Below are positions 7,694 through 17,151 of a DNA stretch of 64,000 bases, one piece after another (the first letter of the stretch is position 1; each line of letters begins with the position of its first letter). Both the position numbers and the translations under genes were made by a program. Under the pieces are notes generated by a model, which saw only the letters and a list, made by a program, of their open reading frames with translations, ran no database searches and had not been told where the DNA came from. The DNA comes from Rhizobacter sp. OV335 (GTDB lineage Bacteria > Pseudomonadota > Gammaproteobacteria > Burkholderiales > Burkholderiaceae_C): assembly GCF_900142965.1 (NCBI RefSeq), contig NZ_FRCQ01000013.1, positions 1 through 64,000 of the forward strand, written 5' to 3'.

Positions 7694-9265
7694 CTACCCC
7701 GTCGCGTCCGCATTCGCGGCGCGCAGCGGGTCGGACACCTCCAGCCAGTCCAGGTCGTTCTCCAGGCTGTGGAACGCGTCGTCGCCGATGTCGCCGGCGT
7801 CCCTCATGCCGAGCAGCGCGTGGCGGGCGGCCTGCAGCGCAGCGCGGTAGCGGCTGTCGTACTCGGCACCGAAGGAGGCGAAGGGGCTCTCGCTGTCGTG
7901 GAGCTGCCGGCCAAGGTGCATCTTGAGGTTCTTGCGCACCAGGTCCCCGGCTGCGGAGGACTCCTGCGGCAACTGGGCGAAGGCCGCGTCCAGCATGCGC
8001 TGGCGGGCGGCGTGCTCCTCTTGCGCGACGGGGTCGCCGTCGTGCAGCTTGAGGGCGCGCAGCAGCGGCTTCAGCGTCAGCCCCTGGATCAGCAGCGTGC
8101 CCAGCACCACCAGAAAGGCCGTCAGCACGATCAGGTCGCGGGCCGGAAAGTCCGCGGGCAGCGCGAGCGCCGCGGCCAGCGTGACGATGCCGCGCATGCC
8201 CGCCCACGAGATCACCAACCCGCTGCCCACGGTGGGTCGCAGCATGGGCCGCGGCGGGTGAAAGCCGTGGCGCCGGTCGCGCCAGCGCACCACCGCGTTG
8301 AAGCTCATGTGCCACGCGATGCGCACGCCGATGACCGTGGCCAGCACGGCGGCTGCCACGCCGAAGTACTGCTCCCGCGCCGCTGGCGCCAGCTCGACCA
8401 GGATCGGGCGCACCTGCAGCCCGATGAAGATGAACGCGAAGATGTTCAGCGCGAACACGACGGTGGCCCACACCGCATTGGTGGGGATGCGGATGCGCGC
8501 CGGTATGCGCGCCGGCGCCGTTCTCGCCAGCGTCATCGCGAAGGCGACGGTGGTCAGCACGCCGGAGAGCCCCACCTGCTCGGCCAGCTGCCACACGGTG
8601 AAGGTGCCGATGAACTGCAGGATGATGGCCGTCGGGATGTGCTGCACCTTCTCGAACAGGCGCTGCGCGAGCCAGCCCAGCGCCGGCCCCGCGACGAGGC
8701 TGCCCAGCACGGCCAGCAAAAAGGTCGGCGCCACCGCCTGCACCGAGAAGCCGCCGGCGGCGACGGCGCCGACCGCGAGACGATAGATCAGCAGCGCGCT
8801 GGCATCGTTCAGCAGGCTTTCGCCTTCGAGGATGCCGAGGATGCGCTGCGGCGGACGCAACGGGCGCAGCACGGCCGTGGCGGCCACCGCGTCGGGCGGG
8901 GCGACGATCGCGCCCAGCGCCACCGCGGCGGCCCATGGCAAGGTCGGTACCAGCGCATGGACCACGACTGCCACCGCGGCCGTGGTCAGGCCGACGGCGA
9001 CGATCACCAGGCTGGCGAGCGGCGCCCAGTTGTCCCGGAGATCCCTCAGCGACGCGTCGTAGCCGGCATCGACCAGGATGGGCGCGACGAACAGCGCCAG
9101 CACGAGGTCGGGTGGCAGGCTCATCCGGGGCGCGCCGGGGATCAAGGCCAGCAGCGCGCCACCGATGGCGAGGAAGACCGGGTACGGCGCCCCGGCGCGC
9201 CGGGCGGTGGCGGCCAGGACCACGGCCGCCATGAAGAGGATCAGGAGCTGTTCGAGTTCGTGCAC
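7694..9265 (-). CDS. CPA1-family Na+(K+)/H+ antiporter
   Basis: A 523-aa inner-membrane protein starting at GTG 9265. About twelve hydrophobic segments fill residues 5-400. Family landmarks are LFVAPILVDAGYDASLRDLRDNW (early conserved loop), IVAPPDAVAATAVL (about 120-133), ILEGESLLNDASALLIYRLA (about 145-164; the essential acidic residues of CPA1 exchangers) and WAGMRGIVTLAAALALP. The C-terminal ~110 residues are hydrophilic and Arg/Glu/Ala-rich, a cytosolic regulatory tail. It would exchange Na+ or K+ for protons for pH or salt homeostasis. It converges on the lipoprotein gene and stands apart from its neighbours; ion specificity cannot be read from sequence. Confidence 0.85.
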   Translation of the reverse strand: MHELEQLLILFMAAVVLAATARRAGAPYPVFLAIGGALLALIPGAPRMSLPPDLVLALFVAPILVDAGYDASLRDLRDNWAPLASLVIVAVGLTTAAVAVVVHALVPTLPWAAAVALGAIVAPPDAVAATAVLRPLRPPQRILGILEGESLLNDASALLIYRLAVGAVAAGGFSVQAVAPTFLLAVLGSLVAGPALGWLAQRLFEKVQHIPTAIILQFIGTFTVWQLAEQVGLSGVLTTVAFAMTLARTAPARIPARIRIPTNAVWATVVFALNIFAFIFIGLQVRPILVELAPAAREQYFGVAAAVLATVIGVRIAWHMSFNAVVRWRDRRHGFHPPRPMLRPTVGSGLVISWAGMRGIVTLAAALALPADFPARDLIVLTAFLVVLGTLLIQGLTLKPLLRALKLHDGDPVAQEEHAARQRMLDAAFAQLPQESSAAGDLVRKNLKMHLGRQLHDSESPFASFGAEYDSRYRAALQAARHALLGMRDAGDIGDDAFHSLENDLDWLEVSDPLRAANADATG

Positions 9266-9332
9266 CGGCGCAAGTATGGCCGCGCCGCCACCGCAAGGAA
9301 AGGCACGAGCCGGCGGTGGCGACCGCGATCCG

Positions 9333-12300
9333 TCAGGGCCGGAAGGCCACGTTGCGCACCGTCATCTGCACGCCGCGCTGGTCGTTCCAGCGCGGGAACA
9401 CCGAGAAGCTGCCGATGCGCGCCACGTCCAGGCAGGCGGCCGCCCCGGCCAGCACCGTGCTCATCGGCACCGACACCGTGGCCCACGCGCCTTGCGGCGG
9501 CCGGCCGATCGAGATGTCGGCGGTCGCGCAACCGGCGCCGCTCTCCAGCTTGAGGGTCAGGTCCGAGGTGTTGCTGCCGTAGAGGTAGGGGTAGACCTCC
9601 AGTGTCAGCCGCCCGGCCCGGTACGCCGACAGGTCGGTCGCCGGGCCGCTGATGAAGACCATGCCGTTGGCGCCCACGGTGTTCGAGAACTGCATGCGGA
9701 TCTCGGCCGGCGACGCACCCACCGGGATCACCTGCCAGCTGACGTGGCCGGCCGTGCTCTGGTAGCTGCTGAAGCCGAAGCCCGGTGCGACGCCGTTCGG
9801 CCCGAACAGCGCGAAGTCGCTCTGCTGACCCGAGCAGCCCGAGACCCCGCCTCCCAGCGCACCGCCCTTGACCACCTTCAGGTTGGTGAAGGCCAGCGTC
9901 AGCGCGCCCATCGACTCGAGGCTGAACGGCGTGTCGATGCTCGCGAGGTTGGCGCCGGTCGACGCGAAGCAGCTGAGCGGGATCTTCAGCGTCTGCCTGG
10001 CGTTCAGCGGCAGGCTGCGCAGCGTCTGCGTCAGGTCCACCGTGCCGCGGCACGGGTAGCCGCAGTCCATGTGCAACTGCACCGCGGCGGCGGGCGCCTG
10101 CGAGACGATGGTGTCGAACTCCAGCGTGCCGTCGGTGTAGCCCGAGAGGTTCTGGCCGCTCGCCGCCTTCGAGAAGATCTGGCCCGGCGAGAACCAGGTG
10201 ACCAGCTTGGCGTCCTGCTGCGTGTTGATCTGCGTGGTCTGCACCCGCATCGCCGCGGTGCCGGTGGCCGGCACGTTGAGCGTCGCGTTCAGGTCGCTGC
10301 CGACCGGCACGCTGGCCCAGTTGTTGGCGGCGGTGTTGACGTTCAGCGCAAAGGGCGCGACGTCGCCCTGGTTGAACAGCACCAGCGTGCCGCTGCCCTG
10401 GCCGCAGGCCGACGGCACGGCCGGTGTCGGCAGCGTGCCGACGCTGGCGGTGCTCGTGTAGGTCAGCCCGTAGCCCGGCGCGAACTGCGGTTGCTGGCCG
10501 TCGCCGAGGTTCAGCGGCGTCTGGCAGGCCGAGGCCGGCCACGAGAACGACAGCGTGCCGTTGAAGTCGAAGCCGACCGCGCCCTGCGCCGTGCGGTAGA
10601 GCACGTCGCTGACGCCCTTGCCCTCGGTGCCCGGCAGCCAGCCGGCGACGAAGGCATCGGATTTGTTGATCAGGTCGTTCGCGTACAGCGGGCGGCCCGC
10701 CAGCAGCAGCGTCACCACCGGCTTGCCCTTGCCCGACACCGCGTTCAGCGCTGCCAGGTCCTCCGGGTAGTTGGCCGCGTGCGCGAGCGTGCGGCTGCCC
10801 TTGATGTCGCCGGCGCCTTCGGCATACGGCGTCTCGCCGATCACCGCGATCACCACGTCGTAGTTGGCCGGGTTCTTGTCGGTGCCGGTCGCGCTGTACT
10901 CGACGTTGGCGCTGCCGGCCGCCTCCTGGATGCCGGCCAGCACGGTGTCGCTGATGCCGGTGAAGTCGGCATTGCTGTTGCCGGTGCCCTGCCAGGTCAG
11001 CGACCAGCCGCCCGACTGGTTCGAGATGCTGTTGGCGCTCTTGCCGACCACCAGCGTCTTGCGCCCGCGGGCCAACGGCAGCAGCGCGCCGTTGTTCTTG
11101 ATCAGCACCAGCGACTTGCGCACCGCGTCGCGCGCCAGCGCACGGGCCACCAGCTGGCTTTGGACACCGGCTCCGGCGGACTGCGACGGCTTGCGCCCGT
11201 TGAACAGCCCCGAGCGCATCTTGACCCGCAGGATGCGCGTCACCGCGTCGTTGATGCGCGCGATCGGGATCGCACCCGAGCGCACCTGGGCCGAGGTGTT
11301 GCTGATGAAGGCCTGCCACTCGTCGGGCACCATCACCATGTCGATGCCGGCGTTGATCGCCTGCGCGCAACTCGCGTTGCTGCAGCCGGGCACCTGGCCG
11401 ATGCCGTTCCAGTCCGACACCACGAAGCCGTCGAAGCCGATCTTGGTTTTGAGGATGTCGGTCAGCATCTGCTTGCTGCCGTGCATCTTGCCGACGTTGA
11501 TGCCGGCGGCTGCATTGGTCCAGCTGTTGAAGGACGCCATCACCGTCTGCGCCCCGGCGCCCAGCGCGCTGTAGTAGCCCTGGCCGTGGATGTTGATCAT
11601 GTCGGCGGTCGACGCCATCGTCACGCCCTGGTCGACGCCCTGGTCGGTGCCGCCGTCGCCCATGAAGTGCTTGGCGGTCGCGACCACGTTGGTGTCGCTC
11701 GCGAAGCTGCCTTGCAGGCCGGTCACGTAGGCGCCGGCGTAGGCGCGCACGATGGAAGGATCTTCCGAGAAGCTCTCGTAGGTGCGGCCCCAGCGGTCGT
11801 CGCGCACGACGGCGATCGTCGGCCCGAAGATCCAGTTGATGCCGGTGGCGCGCACCGCCTGGCCGACCGCCGCGCCGATCTGCTGCACCAGCGCCGGGTC
11901 ATGCGCCGCGCCGAGCCCGATGTTGTGCGGGAACAGCGTCGCCTGGTAGACGTTGCTGTGGCCGTGGATCGCGTCGGTGCCCCAGATGAGGGGAATCCTG
12001 GTGGCCATCGAGCTGGCCATCGACGCGTTGTAGTACTGGTCGGCCAGCGCCACCCAGGCGGCGGCGCTCGCGTGCTTGTCGCCGTTCGGCCAGGAGCCGC
12101 CGCCGTTCAGCACCGAGCCGATGAAGAACTGCCGCACCTGGTCGGGCGTGATGCTCTTGATCTCGGGCTGCGTCATCTGCCCGACCTTCTGCTCGATCGT
12201 CATCGCCGCGACGATCTGCGCGATGCGCGACTCCATCGCCGGGTCGCGCGCGATCGCGCTGGTGACGGCCGGCCAGTCGGTGTAGGTGGGGGCGGGCGCG

Positions 12301-12455
12301 ATGACGGCAGCGGCCTTCTCGGGCCGGGCGCCGGCGGCATGGGGGCTCATTTCCTCGGCTGCGGCCGAACCGCCTCCGCCGCAGCCGGCGGCCAGCAGCG
12401 CGCTCAGCACGCCCAGGGCCGCGGCACCGTGCCGGGCAAGGTGCTTCGAATTCAT
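9333..12455 (-). CDS. Glycoside hydrolase family 3 beta-glucosidase / exo-glucanase, lipoprotein
   Basis: A 1040-aa protein. The start MNSKHLARHG at 12455 gives a signal with lipobox LLAAGC (about residue 24); the longer upstream frame has no signal and is rejected. Residues about 45-400 are the GH3 TIM-barrel: IPLIWGTDAIHGH, GRTYESFSEDP, AKHFMGDGGT (about 258-266) and FVVSDWNG with nucleophile Asp348. The second GH3 domain follows, with the GETPYAEGAGD loop near 536-546 carrying the likely acid/base. The C-terminal ~300 residues are an ExoP-type galactose-binding-like region. The expected reaction is release of glucose from beta-glucans or cello-oligosaccharides at the cell surface. A LacI-type operator lies about 85 bp upstream, so induction by the sugar product is likely. 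Confidence 0.92.
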   Translation of the reverse strand: MNSKHLARHGAAALGVLSALLAAGCGGGGSAAAEEMSPHAAGARPEKAAAVIAPAPTYTDWPAVTSAIARDPAMESRIAQIVAAMTIEQKVGQMTQPEIKSITPDQVRQFFIGSVLNGGGSWPNGDKHASAAAWVALADQYYNASMASSMATRIPLIWGTDAIHGHSNVYQATLFPHNIGLGAAHDPALVQQIGAAVGQAVRATGINWIFGPTIAVVRDDRWGRTYESFSEDPSIVRAYAGAYVTGLQGSFASDTNVVATAKHFMGDGGTDQGVDQGVTMASTADMINIHGQGYYSALGAGAQTVMASFNSWTNAAAGINVGKMHGSKQMLTDILKTKIGFDGFVVSDWNGIGQVPGCSNASCAQAINAGIDMVMVPDEWQAFISNTSAQVRSGAIPIARINDAVTRILRVKMRSGLFNGRKPSQSAGAGVQSQLVARALARDAVRKSLVLIKNNGALLPLARGRKTLVVGKSANSISNQSGGWSLTWQGTGNSNADFTGISDTVLAGIQEAAGSANVEYSATGTDKNPANYDVVIAVIGETPYAEGAGDIKGSRTLAHAANYPEDLAALNAVSGKGKPVVTLLLAGRPLYANDLINKSDAFVAGWLPGTEGKGVSDVLYRTAQGAVGFDFNGTLSFSWPASACQTPLNLGDGQQPQFAPGYGLTYTSTASVGTLPTPAVPSACGQGSGTLVLFNQGDVAPFALNVNTAANNWASVPVGSDLNATLNVPATGTAAMRVQTTQINTQQDAKLVTWFSPGQIFSKAASGQNLSGYTDGTLEFDTIVSQAPAAAVQLHMDCGYPCRGTVDLTQTLRSLPLNARQTLKIPLSCFASTGANLASIDTPFSLESMGALTLAFTNLKVVKGGALGGGVSGCSGQQSDFALFGPNGVAPGFGFSSYQSTAGHVSWQVIPVGASPAEIRMQFSNTVGANGMVFISGPATDLSAYRAGRLTLEVYPYLYGSNTSDLTLKLESGAGCATADISIGRPPQGAWATVSVPMSTVLAGAAACLDVARIGSFSVFPRWNDQRGVQMTVRNVAFRP

Positions 12456-12537
12456 GGTGTCTCCTCGGGATCTCGGAATGGCGGTCGGTCCGGCATCCGC
12501 TTTCTCTTCGTGCCTCATCCCGGGAGGGTGGCCAAGA

Positions 12538-12553
12538 GTGGAAGCGGTTCCAC
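12538..12553. promoter_or_regulatory. LacI-family-type operator upstream of the GH3 gene
   Basis: GTGGAAGCGGTTCCAC has perfect 6-bp arms around a 4-bp centre, 83-98 bp upstream of the GH3 start. It shares the GGAA/TTCC arms with the palindrome at 703-720. This resembles operators of LacI-type repressors of beta-glucan use such as CelR-like proteins. No lacI gene is in the window, so the regulator would be encoded elsewhere. The rest of the 12456-12697 spacer shows nothing recognisable. Confidence 0.6.
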
Positions 12554-12697
12554 AGATTGTTGTGGATGGGGTGGGCCGCTTTGCAGAGGGATAACCCGCT
12601 GGTCTGAGCCTGGACCTGCCGAGTTCCGGTACCAGAAGCACCATCCACCGCTTTCCCAAGCAGTGGTTGATCGTCAGCGTGCTCTCGCCCTCCAGGC

Positions 12698-13372
12698 TCA
12701 CTTCCGCGCAAGCGGGATCTGCAGATTCGTCGGCCTGTTCTCTTCCTTGTCGAACCCACGGCCGTCCACGTTGCGTGCACCCCAGAACAACATGCCGTGG
12801 CTCAGGTAGACGAGGTCGAACTCCATGAAATTCTTGCCCTCGCTCAACCCGAACGGGGCGAACGCTTTGCCGAAGACGCTTTGCGTGTCGTTGACTTGCC
12901 ACTTTCTGTAGCCACTGGCGGCGATCTGGTTCAGCAGATCGGCAAACCCCTGGTTCAGCGGCGTCACCTCGTAAGCCTCGTCGGCGACGAAGTCAACCTT
13001 CTGCGCCCCGGCGGCGATCGCGTGCGGTCCGCGCCAGATCATTCGGCCCCGGATGGCGATCCGAGCGATGGGAACCGCACCGTTCGGGTCTGCCGAGTTG
13101 ACGATGCCCAACTCGAACCGATCCCCAGCCAGGTACTTGAACTCACGCTTCAGATAGAACGGCTTCAGCGTGCCGTCAGGATTCTTGCCGGCGCTCGGCC
13201 GGACCTCCGGGGCGACGCTGACCCAGTCGCCCACAAGGGCCTCCTTGATCTGTTCCACGTTCATGACGGGCATTCCTTCGGGTCTGCGAGAGGGGGCGGT
13301 TGTTGAAGCACAGGCTGCGAGCGTCAATGCCAGCACGTGCGCCAGGAGGCGCGAAACACATCGTGTCCACAT
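12698..13372 (-). CDS. Lipoprotein with APCDD1-like fold (tentative)
   Basis: A 224-aa protein. The start at 13372 (MWTRCVSRLL) places a hydrophobic segment and lipobox LAAC near residue 20; the open frame extends further upstream but without a signal peptide. The mature part begins VEQIKEALVGDWVS, then VRPS, YLKREFKYLAGDRFELGIVNSADPN, VPIARIAIRGRMI, and ends NRPTNLQIPLARK. This spacing (LxGxWxSxxxEVRP, a beta-rich body, RPTxLQxPLxR at the end) resembles bacterial APCDD1-like proteins. Function is unknown. It is divergent from the AraC-type gene at 13511, which may regulate it. Confidence 0.55.
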   Translation of the reverse strand: MWTRCVSRLLAHVLALTLAACASTTAPSRRPEGMPVMNVEQIKEALVGDWVSVAPEVRPSAGKNPDGTLKPFYLKREFKYLAGDRFELGIVNSADPNGAVPIARIAIRGRMIWRGPHAIAAGAQKVDFVADEAYEVTPLNQGFADLLNQIAASGYRKWQVNDTQSVFGKAFAPFGLSEGKNFMEFDLVYLSHGMLFWGARNVDGRGFDKEENRPTNLQIPLARK

Positions 13373-13510
13373 CTGGAAGGAGGTCCTCGACGGAGAAGGT
13401 GTGCCCACTATGCAGCGTGCGCGCCCGGCACCGTTAGCCCAAATCGGCAAACCAGCGCGGAATCCGAGCCAGGGCTATTCTTCGGCAGCAGCGCCGCCAC
13501 GGGACACCGC

Positions 13511-14497
13511 ATGACACTCAAGCTGGATGTATTCGACAACTTCCACGTGCATGGCGCCTCGGCGCCAGAGTGGAACCAGCGCTACCTTCAAGTGTCGCCG
13601 GGGGTCATGCACAGTTCGCTTGCCGAAGCGACGACCGGCAGCATCCACGTCTTTCGCAAATGGATGAGCGAGCGGGTGATTCAACAGGGCTGTCTGCCCA
13701 ACGGCAAGATCTGCTTCGCAATCCCGCTGGGGAAGTTGGCCGAAACGCCCCGGATGCAGGGCCATGAAATGCACGGGGACAGCATGGTCGTCCTTCGCAG
13801 TGGCGACGAGTTCACGCTGCAACGCCCGAAAGGCATGGAGCTTGTGGCGGTGACGTTCGAGCTGGACGAATTTCGTCGCCTGTCCGAGGAACGGCCGTGG
13901 GCACCGGGCGCCCGGACCCTGCTGTCCCGCTCCGTGCTGCGTGCCCCGGGGCACGCGATGCAGCGATTGCGGTACGCCCTGCTTTCGTTGCTCGATGACA
14001 CGCTGGCAACCGACCCACGCAAGTCGGAAGCAATCGAGGATCAGTCGGTATCCTGCGGCGTGTTCGAAGCGCTGCACGAACTGTTCAATGGTGCGGCCGA
14101 CGCAGGGCAGGCTGTCGGGAGCGCGTCGGCCAGTTACATCGTCGCGCAATGCCATCGAATGGTGGAAGGCAGCGGGAATTCCCCGCCCAGCGTGGAGGAT
14201 CTATGCCTGCGCCTTCGCACGAGCCGGCGGACCTTGCAGAACAGCTTCAGGCAGGTCGCCGACACGACGCCGGTGGACTACCTGCGCTGCGTGAGGCTGA
14301 ACGTCGTGCGGCGGCAGTTGATGTCGACACGAGCGGTGGACCTGAACATTGCGCAGGCGGCCGCGGACAGAGGATTCAACCATCTGAGCCACTTCGCCCA
14401 ACGGTACAGGGCGCTGTTCGGCGAGTTGCCGTCGCAGACACTGCGAGGCAGCACCTGCGCAACCACAAGCGGGCCGAATACGATAGCCACGACATGA
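13511..14497 (+). CDS. AraC-family transcriptional regulator (EutR-like)
   Basis: A 328-aa protein. The N-terminal ~200 residues have no signal or membrane segment and probably form a sensor domain (MTLKLDVFDNFHVHGASAPEW; LQRPKGMELVAVTFELDEF). Residues about 225-315 carry the two helix-turn-helix motifs of AraC proteins: VEDLCLRLRTSRRTLQNSFRQ and LNIAQAAADRGFNHLSHFAQRYRALFGELPSQTL. The spacing and the TPVDYLRCVRLNVVRRQL linker resemble EutR-like members. The last codons overlap the next gene by 4 bp (ATGA at 14494-14497), so the two are translated together. The inducer cannot be told from sequence. Confidence 0.85.
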   Translation: MTLKLDVFDNFHVHGASAPEWNQRYLQVSPGVMHSSLAEATTGSIHVFRKWMSERVIQQGCLPNGKICFAIPLGKLAETPRMQGHEMHGDSMVVLRSGDEFTLQRPKGMELVAVTFELDEFRRLSEERPWAPGARTLLSRSVLRAPGHAMQRLRYALLSLLDDTLATDPRKSEAIEDQSVSCGVFEALHELFNGAADAGQAVGSASASYIVAQCHRMVEGSGNSPPSVEDLCLRLRTSRRTLQNSFRQVADTTPVDYLRCVRLNVVRRQLMSTRAVDLNIAQAAADRGFNHLSHFAQRYRALFGELPSQTLRGSTCATTSGPNTIATT

Positions 14498-15114
14498 ACG
14501 ACTCGCCGCTCTTCGAGGACTTCTCCAAGCCGGATTTGAGCCCACGCCTGAGTTGGCGCTGCGAACCCGCGAGCTGGCGTGTAGACAGCGCTGCAATGTG
14601 CCTTCGGCTCAATCCAGACGCCACGACCGACTTCTGGCAACGAACTCACTACGGCTTCGAAGTCGACAACGGCCATTTCCTGTACCTTGAGGCTGCTGGC
14701 GACTTCGTGCTCACAACCAAGGTCACGTCGAACCCGCTGCACCAGTACGACCAAGCGGGCCTCATGGTGCGTCTGTCGCCCGCTTGCTGGCTCAAGACCT
14801 CCGTCGAGTTCGAGCCAGATGGCTCCAGTCGCTTGGGCGCGGTTGTCACCAATGGTCAGTATTCGGACTGGTCAACACAGCCCATCGCTGCAGAGGTGCG
14901 TACCGTCTGGTTTCGGGTCCGGGCCGAAGACAACGACTACATCGTCGAGTCGTCCTTCAACGGTCAGAACTGGGAGCAAATTCGGATGGCACGCCTGCTT
15001 GAACGGCCGGCAGCGAAATCAGTGTCCTGTGGTCTTTACGCCTGTAGCCCGAAGGCCGCAGGTTACGAGGCGGAGTTTTCGTTCTTGCGCTTCGAACCAG
15101 GGCGAATACGCTAG
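14494..15114 (+). CDS. DUF1349 family protein (concanavalin-like fold)
   Basis: A 206-aa cytoplasmic protein without signal peptide. The sequence WRCEPASWRVDSAAMCLRL, TDFWQRTHYGF, DFVLTTKVTSNPLHQYDQAGLMVRL, WLKTSVEFEPDG and NGQNWEQIRMARL follows the DUF1349 pattern (a lectin/glucanase-like beta-sandwich related to yeast regulatory protein YSP-type ORFs). Biochemical function is not established. It begins inside the stop of the AraC-type regulator and so is almost certainly co-expressed with it. About 40 bp later a decayed RND-pump fragment lies on the other strand. Confidence 0.75.
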   Translation: MNDSPLFEDFSKPDLSPRLSWRCEPASWRVDSAAMCLRLNPDATTDFWQRTHYGFEVDNGHFLYLEAAGDFVLTTKVTSNPLHQYDQAGLMVRLSPACWLKTSVEFEPDGSSRLGAVVTNGQYSDWSTQPIAAEVRTVWFRVRAEDNDYIVESSFNGQNWEQIRMARLLERPAAKSVSCGLYACSPKAAGYEAEFSFLRFEPGRIR

Positions 15115-15150
15115 ATGCGGCATGGTGTCCGACCTGCCTGCCCCGCAGCG

Positions 15151-15522
15151 TCAAGCTGTAGACGGTCGCATCGCGTCGGCTGAAGGGTTGCGACAGGCAT
15201 CCACAATGGCCCTGTCCCGCGTCAGTCCACCCTGCAAACGGGCCATGACGGCATAGTCGACGATCAGAATGGAGTTCTTCGTCGAAATGCCCATCAGCAT
15301 GAGCAGACCGATCATTGACGGCAGCGACATCGTCGCCCCGGCGAGATAGAGCGCAACGAACGCGCCCGGGATCGAGAGGACAACTGCTACCAAGATGGTC
15401 ATGGATTGCACAAAGTCCTTGAGAAGCAGGACCAGGACGACGTAGATGCACAGCACCCCCGTCACCATGGCTGTGCCGAAACCCTGCGAGAGTTCGTCCA
15501 TCGCCTTTGCAGGCGCGGTCAT
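15151..15522 (-). pseudogene. Fragment of RND (HAE1/AcrB-type) efflux pump
   Basis: A 123-residue open stretch matching only the central membrane region of an AcrB/MexB-type pump: GTAMVTGVLCIYVVLVLLLKD, IPGAFVALYLAGATMSLPS, MIGLLMLMGISTKNSILIVDY and an incomplete following helix. Complete pumps are about 1040 aa, so nearly 90% is missing on both sides; no membrane-fusion partner or outer-membrane factor is nearby. The C-terminal residues after DACRNPSADAM depart from the family and reach a stop soon after. It is a deletion remnant, marking a rearrangement between the DUF1349 gene and the glycosyltransferase. I see nothing else in 15523-15687. Confidence 0.8.
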
Positions 15523-15687
15523 GGCGGGTGATCTGGGCGGGACCGCTGCCGGTCGCGAGTGATGCGACGTGGCGAATGGAACGTGACGGTCACCGTCAGG
15601 GTCGGCGCGAGGCGCCGCTTTCGCGGCCTGTGCTTCTGCGCAATCTGCTCATGGGTGCTTTCTGGGGGTCGCCCGGCAGCGAGGCTG

Positions 15688-17148
15688 TCATCGCGCGCAG
15701 AGGCGAGACAGGTGCAGCAGGACGAAGCCGCCGACCTCGGTCCGCTGCGTGACGCAGTCGAAGCTTGCAAGGACGTTGGTGTCGTCATCGCGCAGCGCGA
15801 CAAAACCGCCGCTCGGTGCCAGGCGCTTCAGCGCCTCAGCCGGGGAGGTGGCGAACTCCGCCCGGCCTGCGCTGTAGAACGAAGCCGAGTGAAGCCGTTC
15901 GGTCACGAACACCAGCGGCTCGGCATCCTGATGGCGCTGTGCTTCCCAGGCGCTGACGACGGCCTTGGCGGAGCTGCTGCCGAACGTGCCCGCACGCTCG
16001 GCGTGGATGAGGAGTCCCAGCGCACTGGCGGTCGACAGTGCCAGTCCCCCGGCAATCCAGGCGTGCATGCGTTCTGAGCCGACGCGACGCGACAGCCAAT
16101 GGCTGGCCAGCAAGGCCATCGCCGGGAGGGCCGGCAGCGCATACGGCAGGATGATGTTGCGCGCCGCTGTGAAGAACACGAGCGGCGCCAGTGACCAGCA
16201 CGCGAGGTAGGCTTGCCAGGAGCGCGTGTCGACATCGGGGCTGGCACGCTCGGTCCGTGCCACACGAGGCGTGGATGCGGCGGCCAGCAGCAGCAGCGGC
16301 CAGGGCAGGGTCGACACAAGGGCGAAGAGCCAGATCGTTCCCGGAGGAAAGGCATGGGCGAAGCCATAGCGGTCGCCGGACCATCCCGGCGTGAGGAAGC
16401 GGTGCCAATGTTCACCGATGAGGTAGTAGTCGATGAAGCCGGGCGTCTTCAGTTCTGCCGCGATGTACCACCAGGCGGCAGCCGCGGTCGTCGCTGCCAG
16501 CCCCGGGATCCACGGGACGTCCCTCAGCAAGCGGCGCCCCTGCCTTGTCCACACGGCCCAGGCTGCCGTCGGCAAGCCTGCCAGCACGAGTGCCAGTGGG
16601 CCCTTGGCCAGCAGTCCGATCGCCAGGCCGGCGAACAGCAGGATGGCGCCGTCGCGATACCGCGGCCCGTGCAAGGCCTGCCACAGGCCGCACAGCGCGA
16701 GCGTGTTGCCGACCACGAGGGCTTCGTCGGTCATCACGGCGCCGGCCGATACCAGGAACAGGGATGCACCGCACAGCAGGCCGAGGGTGGCCAGCGGTGG
16801 GGTGTCGCGGCGTGACGCCGCCAGGCGGCCGCATGCCGAGGCGACGAACAGCATGCAGAGGAAGTGGGGCAGCCGGGCCGCGAGCTCGTTGACGCCGAAC
16901 ACCTTCATGCTGGCCGCGGTGAGCCAGAACGACAGCGGCGGCTTGGCCCAGAACGGCACGCCGTTGTCATGCCAAGGCGTGATCCAGTCGCCGAGCTCGA
17001 GCATCTTGCGGCCGATCTCGGCATAGCGCGCCTCGGTGGTCTCCATCAACGGCAACCAGGCCATGGCGAACAGGCGCAGCGTCAGCAAAGCGGCGATGAG
17101 CAGCACCATCGCCTTCGACAGGCGACCTGAAGGGCTTGTGGCCTGCAT
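15688..17148 (-). CDS. ArnT/PMT-like lipid-linked glycosyltransferase (GT83-type)
   Basis: A 486-aa inner-membrane protein with about eleven hydrophobic segments. The N-terminal motif PLMETTEARYAEIGRKML, with the periplasmic Glu/Asp-rich loop, GDWITPWHDNGVPFWAKPPLSFWL and AGAVMTDEALVVGN match ArnT-like enzymes that move a sugar from an undecaprenyl-phosphate carrier onto lipid A or another envelope acceptor. It starts only 3 bp after the stop of the MipA-like gene, so the two form one transcript, divergent from a two-component system at 18146-20079. This arrangement suggests envelope remodelling in response to a signal such as cationic peptides; the donor sugar is not predictable here since no arnBCAD-like genes are present. 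Confidence 0.85.
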   Translation of the reverse strand: MQATSPSGRLSKAMVLLIAALLTLRLFAMAWLPLMETTEARYAEIGRKMLELGDWITPWHDNGVPFWAKPPLSFWLTAASMKVFGVNELAARLPHFLCMLFVASACGRLAASRRDTPPLATLGLLCGASLFLVSAGAVMTDEALVVGNTLALCGLWQALHGPRYRDGAILLFAGLAIGLLAKGPLALVLAGLPTAAWAVWTRQGRRLLRDVPWIPGLAATTAAAAWWYIAAELKTPGFIDYYLIGEHWHRFLTPGWSGDRYGFAHAFPPGTIWLFALVSTLPWPLLLLAAASTPRVARTERASPDVDTRSWQAYLACWSLAPLVFFTAARNIILPYALPALPAMALLASHWLSRRVGSERMHAWIAGGLALSTASALGLLIHAERAGTFGSSSAKAVVSAWEAQRHQDAEPLVFVTERLHSASFYSAGRAEFATSPAEALKRLAPSGGFVALRDDDTNVLASFDCVTQRTEVGGFVLLHLSRLCAR

Positions 17149-17151
17149 CGC

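Noticed and set aside
7769-9553. 594-codon frame antisense to the antiporter gene
   Set aside because: Shadow frame; the opposite strand has clear membrane segments and CPA1 motifs.
9078-12809. Very long open stretch antisense to the GH3 gene (over 1200 codons)
   Set aside because: It mirrors the codon pattern of the GH3 gene, is rich in Arg/Ala/His/Val, has no family motifs and no start signals; a normal by-product of high GC3.
15559-16077. Plus-strand open frame near the RND fragment
   Set aside because: Lies mostly antisense to the ArnT-like gene, Arg/Cys-rich, no motif.
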